A stretch of 25,272 bases of DNA. It comes from a virus. Under the pieces are notes generated by a model, which was given only the letters and a program-made list of their open reading frames with translations, was not told where the DNA came from and made no database searches. The stretch covers positions 1-25,272 of IMG/VR virus record IMGVR_UViG_3300042691_042930. One strand, 5' to 3'. Both the position numbers and the translations under genes were made by a program. Below are positions 7,235 through 15,839 of the stretch, piece by piece; positions within the stretch are counted from its first letter, which is position 1, and each line of letters starts with the position of its first letter.

Positions 7235-10200
7235 ATGGCTGGTAATTATCCATTTGCGGTAGACTCTTTAAAATCCATTAAAATACAGAAATCAGATGGA
7301 TCTGGTGAATTTAATGTATTTCCATGGGAAGTTAATTCTTTATCTCCACTGATATCTTTATCGATAGATGAAAATCTATTCAATCCATTAATGAGTGGAA
7401 CTTTGATAGTTAAGGATGTTGGAGACTGGTCGAATGAATTAAATTTAAAAACATTTGATCAACTTTTTATATCTTTTGTATCAAAGCGAAGAGGAATAGA
7501 ACTTGATGGAAATATTTCTGGATCTGTCTTATCTACAAATAACCTTATATTTGAAATTACGAATATAAAAAATACAGTAAACCTTGCAAATCAAGCATTT
7601 CAAAATGGCCTTGAAAATACAAAAGTCATAACGATTGAATTCGTAAGCAAAAGTATAATATCAAAAGAATTATTATCATCTTTACTTGGAGATGAAAATT
7701 TTATTGGTCCAATTGCAAGTAATAGCAATGTAAATGTAACTTTAGATGGAGAAGAAAGCCAGTCTATAACAATGACTGGATTCAATTCTTATATTCAAGA
7801 AAAGCTCGGAATGAGTATCGATGCTGATCCAACTTTTAATTATTGTTATCTAAAAAGAAATAATGTTTCATATCCATGGGGAAAACTAAAAGGTCAGCCA
7901 ACAATATTACAGACTCTACAGTATTTGTCTGAAAATGCAGTTGATTCTGAGAATAGTGCTTCTGTAAACTACCTTTTCTGGCAGGATCTTGATGGATTTC
8001 ATTTTAGATCAATATCTTCATTAATTGCAGACAACAATCAACAAGAAACAAGTTTTACATATAATTTTAGTGATGTAGAGTTATTTACTACCACTATTCA
8101 CAGCTTTGAGACATTAACTGAATTTGATGAGTTTAAACTTATAAATTCAGATGTATATTTTTCTTGGTACGAAAGATTTACTCCAGATTTTTCTGATCCA
8201 TATGCAGATTATGTAGACTCTACGGTTGCATTAAAGAAACAAAAAATATCATATAATGGAATGACAGCATATGGAGAATATCCACACATAGAATCTGGTG
8301 GAGTGTTAAATGAAGAATTGATGGTTGATAATGAAATTAAATTTCCGGAAAGTCGTAGAAAAGATGACGACATTTACGGATTTTTCTCAAAAAATAGATA
8401 CAATACTCCACATCCAGTCGATTGGGAATATCTTGGAATATCTGCTGATACTAGATTATCCAATGTGGTATGGCAAACACAATACGATATTGATGATCAA
8501 GTAAAGCCAGAATTGGTATATGCATATGATAAATTAATAAGAAAAGCTTCAGAAAAGAATCGTGAAAATTATGTAAATTTGAAAAATGCAAAGAGAAAAT
8601 GGGAAGTTTTTAGATGTGGAGCTTGCTGTACGAATCAACTTGGTGGAACAGCAGATCAAGCGATCATAGCAAATATTCAGAATAATCCAGGTGATTATGT
8701 TTACTATTTTGGTCCAACTGGAATTTTTGGAAATCTTCAAGTGGAAGGCTATGGTGTAGTTGCAGCTGGTGCGTTTTCAGATGCAGTTAATTTTATTCGT
8801 GGTCTTACTGGAGTAACGAACGGATTAACATATGCATATGATTTAAATTCAGAACCTTATAATCAAAACATAGAACAATTTTATTATTTAAAACGAAATT
8901 TAGATGCTTTAACTGGTGACTTGGATGGAGCAATTAATCAATATACTGTAGATTTAAATAGTATAAATTCAGTTATTGGTAAAATGCGTGATTTATTAGA
9001 TAAAATACCAACATGGAGACAGGAAGCAATAAATCTTGCGTATAATAACTTAACTCCAAATTTTATTCAAACTTGCAATTATCGTGGAATAGGAAGAACG
9101 CAGGAGGAAAATGAAAATCCAACTCTTGCTACTCATGGTCCAGGAACTGGAAATTGTTCATGTAGACCATCTCTTGGTGGTAATTTACTCGCAAGTGACA
9201 TTAATTATTTAACAAAAATACCAGAAATTAGAAATGCATCTAGTTACGATTTATATACATCTGGTATTGGTATAAGACCATTTGACCACTATATTCCAAA
9301 CAATGATCAAAATGTATCTAGGTATGTTTCTGCATTTCATCACATAAGAGCATTTTCTGAAAACAATGACAGAACAATAAATTCAAATACACGGTATACA
9401 CGCGGTGCGAAATTTGTTTTTGGTATACACGTAGATAACTGTTTAGATGATGTTTTATTTGATTATTATGATGAACCATGGGATCCAAGAGATACACCAA
9501 GCTATACACAAATGAAAAAACTTCCGTTATATGTAAATTTATCATATGATAATCCCCAAAAAATGATAAATGGTGCTCCAGAATTCAACGGATACGCAGA
9601 TCTTTTAATTAAAATACCAAAAATAAACAATAGAGGTACGAATGAATTTGATACAGTATCTGGTGCATATTTGTATTGTTCTTCTCTGAGACAATATGCA
9701 CTAACATCATATGATGGTATACTCTGTGGTATATTAGAACTTTGTAATTCGCCAAAGTTGTCTGAGAAAGAAGCATGGGAATTGCCTTTTATTAAGCCAC
9801 CATGGTTGTATGAATGTAGTAAAACAAAATTAATAGCTGGTAATTATTATAGAACAACTGAATCACTGGATATTCCCAAGGATATTTCCGCGGATCTTGG
9901 AAACAACTCATTTGCCGTGGGCTTATTTAATCTTAAAGGTTTATTGATTACACAAGTTTTTAATATTTTAGATTTTGACAATGTATCCCAATCTTCTGAT
10001 GTCCGTTCTCAAGATTCAAGAACTTTATCTGAAATGTTAGATGCTGGAGTTGCTTGGTGTGGTACATGTCTTGACCCAATATCTTTAGTTGTAATAGAAA
10101 AAGAATATGAAAAGGTATATAAACAATTAACAGTTAAAAAATTGGTATTGGAAAAAATAATTGAACGGTTAAATACCTTAAAAAATAAATTTGAAAATTT

Positions 10201-12865
10201 ATATAATGAATACATGGACAGAAAGGCATTTTTTATATCGAAAGATCCATTCGATCCTGGTGTAACTGGAAATATAGTAAATAAAAGATCTCCTCTATGT
10301 CTGACACAAAATATAAAATCTATAAAACGTAAACCTATTCGTGGAAGTAGATATGAAATTCTTGCAAAAAGATACGGGGTTACAGCTGGGCTATCTGGAG
10401 ATTTACCAAGAACAGCTGGTGAATATTTGTATAAAATATATTTTGATGATGATGACGATAGAAATATTGGAATAACGGGAAATCATCCATATTATGATCA
10501 AAAATATAAGTCCTTTGGAACAGACGAAGATGGAATTACACTAGCATATGCTACAAAAGATGCGTTTGATGTCGAATATTATTCAATAGATCCATATTAC
10601 TATGATGATGATATTGGAAGAGTTTGGACACAGCCATTTGGAGATTATAGTGTTGGTTTATATTACAGTGGTCTTGAAAATGAATCAGAAATATCAGATA
10701 CGGTATCAAATGAAAGATATTCTATACCAACTCCAATAAGAGTGAGAAATAATTTAAGATATCCATCTACACCAGTATTAGAAACGACTTTATCTGAAAA
10801 TTTAAGTTTTCAGACTTTAAAAACTTTAACATCAACGTCGAATAAATTTAATTCGCCAACAGGCAAACCACCATCTATTAAAAAGGAAGAAATAAGTTCA
10901 TATGTTCGCATTGAATTTATGGAGCCAATTGGTCTTGATAGACTTGCAGATTTTCCTTCCGGATTTGTCAGAGATGCTGGAAGTGAATATTTTTTACCGT
11001 ATATTGTACAGATAACACCTGGGCCACATGGAAGACAATCTATTCAAAGTCATGTTGCTGTTATTGGGATAGACCCGTATGGATTTGACGTTGCTGTAAA
11101 GAAAATAAAAACTAAAAATAATTATAACGATTATAAAGATTGGGGATATTACTGGTGGCATACACCTGTCAATAAATTAAGAATACAAAATAAAACTAAA
11201 GATATTTCAGAAATGTCTTTATGGGCCGAAAAATCGTTTGATAATGAGTTTAGTTATTTTCAAAATTCTGGGCCTTTATTTTATGATGTGGGGCATGATT
11301 TTTCTGAATACAATGATTATGTTGCTGACGCATTAAGGTTTGGTTCCCAAAATGGACAAATTTATCCGGGTGATAGAACCAGTGGTGCTTTTTTTAGTGC
11401 GGCTACGGTTCGGGACGTTCCAACATCTTCAATTAAAAGTTTTTATAATATTCCATTATCTGACTCGTACAATAATCCCAGTAACACTGACAGCTATTAT
11501 ACAAATAATATTTCTCCATATATTAATTTTGAAAGATTAGATGAAGTAGATATATTAAGAAATACAAATTTATCAAGCGATGTAAATGAAATAAGAGAAA
11601 CTAATAATATAAAAATTCCAAAATCTACATTTGATAGATCACTTAGATCATATCAATACGGCTCATATGAATTGTTATCTTCTCATTCGCATTATAATAT
11701 AAGACGAAGTTGGTATGATTTTGGATTTCCGTCTAGAACTTATCTTAAAGTGCAGCTAAGAAATTTTGCAAATGCAAATAACCAAATTTTTGGTTATGAG
11801 CCAGAAACAGTATTTTTTGGTTATGATATAACATTCTTTGGAGGAAATGACTTACTTGGTAATGATGGCAGTGAAATTGAAATTGCATCATCACAACAAC
11901 TCACAGATTTGCTAGATTCTTTAAATTTTACAACATTAATATACGATAACGCTGATATTGCTGGAAATAATTTGCTAAACACATTAAAAGAAGATAGCTT
12001 TAATTCTTTAAATCCAGATATAGAAAAATTATTCAGTGATGATATAGAGCACGCATTTAATGCTGACTTCTATTTATATAAACCGGGATTATTATCATCT
12101 CAAGTGTGGATGTACGATATATTTGGAGAAACCGAATATGGTCTTGTAAGTCCACCAACACTTCCGCCAGAATATGACAATTTTGACAATAATTTTTCTG
12201 CGCAATTTGTTGTTTTTGGTCAAACTGTAAGTGAAGCAAATATTTGTAAAAAACTCGGAATCAAATGTATTAGTCCAAATGGATATGTAAATAATATTGG
12301 ATGTGAGCCAAATGATCCATATTGTGAATGTTCCGGAAAGACTGTAATTCCAAAAGTACGTGAACCTTCATATAAGGAATTGGCTATTGCATTCAATAAA
12401 ACAAAGGAATGTGAACTGATAAAAGATGTTCTTGGGGAAGAATACCTTGGTTGCATTTTATCAGATGATCAAAATGTAATTTCTTGCAATTGCCCAGAAC
12501 AAGGAGAAAAATTCAAGGATCTGTTGGCTACTATAAGAACACACTCGACATTCTACAGCACACCACCAGAGACTCCTCTTAGGAGAAATGCACAGATGAT
12601 GCTCTTTAATGCACAAAGAGCCATGATGATGATATTCCCAAATGACGAATTAAAAATAGGAACCATATTGACAATAAATAAACCAAATCCATCCTCCGAT
12701 TATGCAAATAAATATGAAAGAGTAAGTGGAAAATGGATGGTGACTGGAATTTCAAGAATATTCAAGTCAGCGAATATTGAACATATGATAGTTTCATTAA
12801 ATAGAGATTCAACGCAGCTAGGATCGTCTACTTCAGCTACGACATATGGAAGAGATATATTTTAA
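7235..12865 (+). CDS. Giant gp27-like baseplate hub protein with a ~1,400-residue insertion
   Basis: This 1876-residue protein has a gp27-like frame at both ends. Residues about 1-380 contain FNPLMSGTLIVKDVGDW, two barrel-like regions and VNYLFWQDLDGFHFR, which matches the T4 gp27 segment KFVFVWQDIMGVNM. Residues about 1770-1870 contain LRRNAQMMLFNAQRAMMMI, a LKIGTILTIN strand and WMVTGISRIFKSANIEHMIV, matching the gp27 end. Between them lie unrecognised sequence, Cys clusters (461/464/465, 641/643, 942/945 and nine Cys between 1671 and 1753), a coiled coil at about 950-1000 and acidic DDDDD near 1070. T4 gp27 has 391 residues, so this is nearly five times larger. It occupies the position held by gp5 in T4 (53-5-6), but I see no lysozyme or spike repeat. 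AAAGGA lies before the ATG. The hub role is well supported; the insertion has no assigned function. Confidence 0.8.
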   Translation: MAGNYPFAVDSLKSIKIQKSDGSGEFNVFPWEVNSLSPLISLSIDENLFNPLMSGTLIVKDVGDWSNELNLKTFDQLFISFVSKRRGIELDGNISGSVLSTNNLIFEITNIKNTVNLANQAFQNGLENTKVITIEFVSKSIISKELLSSLLGDENFIGPIASNSNVNVTLDGEESQSITMTGFNSYIQEKLGMSIDADPTFNYCYLKRNNVSYPWGKLKGQPTILQTLQYLSENAVDSENSASVNYLFWQDLDGFHFRSISSLIADNNQQETSFTYNFSDVELFTTTIHSFETLTEFDEFKLINSDVYFSWYERFTPDFSDPYADYVDSTVALKKQKISYNGMTAYGEYPHIESGGVLNEELMVDNEIKFPESRRKDDDIYGFFSKNRYNTPHPVDWEYLGISADTRLSNVVWQTQYDIDDQVKPELVYAYDKLIRKASEKNRENYVNLKNAKRKWEVFRCGACCTNQLGGTADQAIIANIQNNPGDYVYYFGPTGIFGNLQVEGYGVVAAGAFSDAVNFIRGLTGVTNGLTYAYDLNSEPYNQNIEQFYYLKRNLDALTGDLDGAINQYTVDLNSINSVIGKMRDLLDKIPTWRQEAINLAYNNLTPNFIQTCNYRGIGRTQEENENPTLATHGPGTGNCSCRPSLGGNLLASDINYLTKIPEIRNASSYDLYTSGIGIRPFDHYIPNNDQNVSRYVSAFHHIRAFSENNDRTINSNTRYTRGAKFVFGIHVDNCLDDVLFDYYDEPWDPRDTPSYTQMKKLPLYVNLSYDNPQKMINGAPEFNGYADLLIKIPKINNRGTNEFDTVSGAYLYCSSLRQYALTSYDGILCGILELCNSPKLSEKEAWELPFIKPPWLYECSKTKLIAGNYYRTTESLDIPKDISADLGNNSFAVGLFNLKGLLITQVFNILDFDNVSQSSDVRSQDSRTLSEMLDAGVAWCGTCLDPISLVVIEKEYEKVYKQLTVKKLVLEKIIERLNTLKNKFENLYNEYMDRKAFFISKDPFDPGVTGNIVNKRSPLCLTQNIKSIKRKPIRGSRYEILAKRYGVTAGLSGDLPRTAGEYLYKIYFDDDDDRNIGITGNHPYYDQKYKSFGTDEDGITLAYATKDAFDVEYYSIDPYYYDDDIGRVWTQPFGDYSVGLYYSGLENESEISDTVSNERYSIPTPIRVRNNLRYPSTPVLETTLSENLSFQTLKTLTSTSNKFNSPTGKPPSIKKEEISSYVRIEFMEPIGLDRLADFPSGFVRDAGSEYFLPYIVQITPGPHGRQSIQSHVAVIGIDPYGFDVAVKKIKTKNNYNDYKDWGYYWWHTPVNKLRIQNKTKDISEMSLWAEKSFDNEFSYFQNSGPLFYDVGHDFSEYNDYVADALRFGSQNGQIYPGDRTSGAFFSAATVRDVPTSSIKSFYNIPLSDSYNNPSNTDSYYTNNISPYINFERLDEVDILRNTNLSSDVNEIRETNNIKIPKSTFDRSLRSYQYGSYELLSSHSHYNIRRSWYDFGFPSRTYLKVQLRNFANANNQIFGYEPETVFFGYDITFFGGNDLLGNDGSEIEIASSQQLTDLLDSLNFTTLIYDNADIAGNNLLNTLKEDSFNSLNPDIEKLFSDDIEHAFNADFYLYKPGLLSSQVWMYDIFGETEYGLVSPPTLPPEYDNFDNNFSAQFVVFGQTVSEANICKKLGIKCISPNGYVNNIGCEPNDPYCECSGKTVIPKVREPSYKELAIAFNKTKECELIKDVLGEEYLGCILSDDQNVISCNCPEQGEKFKDLLATIRTHSTFYSTPPETPLRRNAQMMLFNAQRAMMMIFPNDELKIGTILTINKPNPSSDYANKYERVSGKWMVTGISRIFKSANIEHMIVSLNRDSTQLGSSTSATTYGRDIF

Positions 12866-12883
12866 GTAAAGAAGAGATTATAA

Positions 12884-14650
12884 ATGCCAGCATATCCAAA
12901 TCAAACACCAGATCTAGGAAAATTGAACTTTAATGAAATAAAGGATAGTTTAAAGAGCTATCTTAAAAATCAAGATTCATTGAAGGATTTCAATTTCGAG
13001 GGATCAATAATGCAGACATTATTGAATGTATTGGCATATAATACGTACTATTATGCATTTTATGCCAATATGGTGTCGAATGAAGTCTATCTGGATTCTG
13101 CCCAAAGAACTGATTCTGTCGTATCACTGACAAAACCTCTTGGTTATTTTGTTCCTTTCAGATCATCCGCGAAAGCCACCGTCAATGTTTTTGGTTTATT
13201 GGATGATATTCCAGAATTTGCACAGTTTTATGGAAAAAATCCAGATGGATTAATTTATTCTTTTTATACATTAAAATCATACCAGCAGTTTGACAGTGAT
13301 GCGGAGAACGTCGAGATCTATGAAGGAAAAACAATTAAAGTTGATTTTGATGTAACTAATTCATTTGATGAGGTATATCAAAGATTTTTCATCGCTGAGC
13401 CAGAAATAGATATTAGAAGTCTAAAGGTAAAAGTTCAAACAAATGGACAACTTGACCCAAATTCAAATAAAGATCTATGGATTTTAGCCGATGATCTCGG
13501 AAATGAAACAATAGCAAATCAAAATATTTATTATCTTGAACGTGGAAATAATGGATTATATGTTTTATTTGGAAAGACAAATTCACTTGGTAGATCCGTT
13601 AATGCTACTGCTGATCGAATCTATATAAGTTATTTAACTTCAAGTGGAAAAGTTGCAAATGATATTGTTGAATATTCATTCGTATCTCCAACTAGTATAG
13701 CGGGAAATATTTCAATTGGTTTGGTAGAAAAATCCGTTGGTGGATTGAATGATCCAAATCTTGATTTTGTAAAATTCGTAGCCCCAAAAACATTCTCATC
13801 ACAAAACAGAGCAGTTACAAAGGATGATATTAAAGCGTTAGTATCTCCTTTTTTTACTTCTCAGTCTGAGTATAATGTTTTTGGTGGTGAAGAAATATTT
13901 CCCCAGATGTATGGTAGAGTTTTCTTTACAGCTGATTTAGATCCCAATAATCCAGCCCAATCGCAACAAATCCAACAAATTACAGATGCAATACGTTCTA
14001 AATGTGTCGTCACTGTGATTCCAGAATTTGTTCAATCTAAATTTATCAACATAGAACAAAGAGTTAGTTTTTCTTTAACACCAACAAAATTTTTCAATGA
14101 AAGTGAAAAAAAGCAACTAAGAAATTCTATAAAAAATATATTAAATTCTGAATTTGATACACAAGGCTCTTATAATTATTCTTTTAATTCCGAAGATGCA
14201 GCTAATAGAATAAAATTAATTTATAAAGATGTACTAATTGAACCAATTGATTTTTCTATATTTTATAGAAATACATTTTTTGGTGGTGGTACAATATTAG
14301 TGGATTTAGAGAATGAGCTTGATGTACCATTTTTTACAAATGTAGATATTACTGAAGATTTTATAGGTGAAAGTGGATCATTGATAAAATTAGTATTATA
14401 CGTAAATGCAAATCAAAATTTGTTTAGTTTTATACAATTAAAAACTTTTGAAAAACAATCTAATGGTTCGTATTCTGAAATTCAATCATCATATGGTCGT
14501 GTAAATATAAAAAGAGGAATAATAGAAATAAACAATTCTAGAAATACTTCTGAGCCAATAACAATAGCTGTAAATTTTAAGAATAAATATTTTGTATCCA
14601 ATTTAAATAATAAAATTAGATTTAGAACAACATCTGTAGAATACAAGTAA
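12884..14650 (+). CDS. 6: gp6-like baseplate wedge protein (J family)
   Basis: This 588-residue protein opens with the clear gp6 pattern: FNEIKDSLKSYLKNQDSLKD, FNFEGSIMQTLLNVLAYNTY, FYANMVSNEVYLDSAQRTDS and VSLTKPLGYFVPFRSSAKA. This helical region contacts the hub. The middle holds the ring-forming J-like core, including NRAVTKDDIKALVSPFF and YGRVFFTADLDP. In T4 two gp6 copies per wedge form the inner iris of the baseplate that opens on contraction. T4 gp6 has 660 residues, so this is slightly short. A purine-rich AAGAAGAGA site lies 6-14 bases before the ATG. It follows the giant hub by 18 bases and is followed after one base by the next gene. Confidence 0.88.
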   Translation: MPAYPNQTPDLGKLNFNEIKDSLKSYLKNQDSLKDFNFEGSIMQTLLNVLAYNTYYYAFYANMVSNEVYLDSAQRTDSVVSLTKPLGYFVPFRSSAKATVNVFGLLDDIPEFAQFYGKNPDGLIYSFYTLKSYQQFDSDAENVEIYEGKTIKVDFDVTNSFDEVYQRFFIAEPEIDIRSLKVKVQTNGQLDPNSNKDLWILADDLGNETIANQNIYYLERGNNGLYVLFGKTNSLGRSVNATADRIYISYLTSSGKVANDIVEYSFVSPTSIAGNISIGLVEKSVGGLNDPNLDFVKFVAPKTFSSQNRAVTKDDIKALVSPFFTSQSEYNVFGGEEIFPQMYGRVFFTADLDPNNPAQSQQIQQITDAIRSKCVVTVIPEFVQSKFINIEQRVSFSLTPTKFFNESEKKQLRNSIKNILNSEFDTQGSYNYSFNSEDAANRIKLIYKDVLIEPIDFSIFYRNTFFGGGTILVDLENELDVPFFTNVDITEDFIGESGSLIKLVLYVNANQNLFSFIQLKTFEKQSNGSYSEIQSSYGRVNIKRGIIEINNSRNTSEPITIAVNFKNKYFVSNLNNKIRFRTTSVEYK

Positions 14651-14651
14651 A

Positions 14652-15836
14652 ATGATATCTGGTTATTTAAACAACAGTATAAAAAATATAAATCATACTT
14701 TAATTGATTTTCTTGATTCTATTGGTGATGAATATAATGAAACTTTTTCAGAAAGATTAGCATTAGAAATTGATATAAATCAATCATCTTTTGATCAAAC
14801 AACTTGTGGGTCAAATTATGATATATCAAGATTAATACCTTCTTGGGTTGTAGCGGAAAAAAATGCAAGAGAACAAAACGGAGAAACTAATGTAATTTCT
14901 GTTTTTGATTTTCTTCAAAAATATTACGATTGGCTTTATTGTGATAATGAAAGTGGTGCTCAGTATTCTCTTGCTAATAATTTTTTAGACATGATCGATG
15001 TTGAAAAAACAAGAGAAGAATTTTTAAAAAGAATTTATAGTGTGTATTTTAATTCATTTCCATATGATAAAATCAGGAACGATGGAACAATAATTTTTGA
15101 TCTTCAAAGAGCTAGAGATTTCATAGTTGGTATAAAGAAAAATCTTCATGGAAGAAAAACAAATATAGAAGCAATAAATTATTTTTTTACTAGATTATTC
15201 ACAGTATCTGAAGAAGATGTTCTTGTATATTATCCAAAAGTTGATATTATTCGATTAAATGGTGGTATATTTAATAATGAATATTTTAATTTTATTTCTG
15301 CTACTGGAAATTATTATAATACGAGTACCCTTGGTTCTGGTTTGAATATCTCAAGATTTCAGGATAATGATTGGTTTCACGATTGGTCTTATTTAATTTA
15401 TCTTGGAACAACACAAGAAAATACAAACTTAAGAGATGCATATGTTAAATCTTTACATCCAGCTGGATTGCGTCTTATATTTGGAAAACAGCTCAGTGAC
15501 TATCAAGGTCCGGGAATTAGTGATGACGATAGTAGAGTGTGTGAATATCCACTGCTTAAAAACTATGCTCCTTATTCTATGACTATGGAATATGCACAAA
15601 TTGGTGTTCATTATGGTATAACATTATATGGAATAACTGGATGTTCTGGTTGTGATGGATCGTATAGAACACCACCAGCTACTGGATTTACCGGACCTGT
15701 TTACGTATTCCCAACGTGGACTGGAACAATAAGCGGATCTAAATTTTTTGATATAAATATCAGTAGTTTTATAGAATTGTGCTATACACCTGGTTTCACA
15801 AGTCCAAACGAAAATAAATCCTGTAGTAACTGTTAA
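14652..15836 (+). CDS. Baseplate wedge protein in the gp7 position, gpI-like
   Basis: This 394-residue protein is not confidently recognised by sequence. It has a helical first half with VFDFLQKYYDWLY (about 95-107) and the segment LQRARDFIVGIKKNLHGRKTN followed by AINYFFTRLF (about 156-188). This resembles the 'short helix, basic turn, G/KT, helix' pattern of P2-type gpI and of proteins that follow gp6 in T4-like phages. In T4 gp7 pairs with two gp6 copies in each wedge, and the gene lies between 6 and 8, as here. T4 gp7 has 1032 residues, so this would be a minimal version. The C-terminal 80 residues are Gly/Thr-rich with CSGC (331-334), Cys380-ish and a terminal CSNC (391-394). No strong ribosome-binding site is visible, and the one-base gap from gp6 suggests coupling. 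Confidence 0.55.
   Translation: MISGYLNNSIKNINHTLIDFLDSIGDEYNETFSERLALEIDINQSSFDQTTCGSNYDISRLIPSWVVAEKNAREQNGETNVISVFDFLQKYYDWLYCDNESGAQYSLANNFLDMIDVEKTREEFLKRIYSVYFNSFPYDKIRNDGTIIFDLQRARDFIVGIKKNLHGRKTNIEAINYFFTRLFTVSEEDVLVYYPKVDIIRLNGGIFNNEYFNFISATGNYYNTSTLGSGLNISRFQDNDWFHDWSYLIYLGTTQENTNLRDAYVKSLHPAGLRLIFGKQLSDYQGPGISDDDSRVCEYPLLKNYAPYSMTMEYAQIGVHYGITLYGITGCSGCDGSYRTPPATGFTGPVYVFPTWTGTISGSKFFDINISSFIELCYTPGFTSPNENKSCSNC
15752..15759 (+). promoter_or_regulatory. Candidate internal late promoter (TATAAATA)
   Basis: An exact match to the T4 late-promoter consensus lies in sense orientation near the end of the preceding gene, 81 bases upstream of the gp8-like start. It encodes part of that protein (Ile-Asn-Ile), so it may be coincidental in AT-rich coding sequence. 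Confidence 0.25.
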
Positions 15837-15839
15837 AAC

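Noticed and set aside
10441-10470. Run of GAT/GAC codons (poly-Asp) in the hub as a possible DNA repeat or calcium-binding site
   Set aside because: It is only a short acidic loop without a recognisable EF-hand or repeat spacing.
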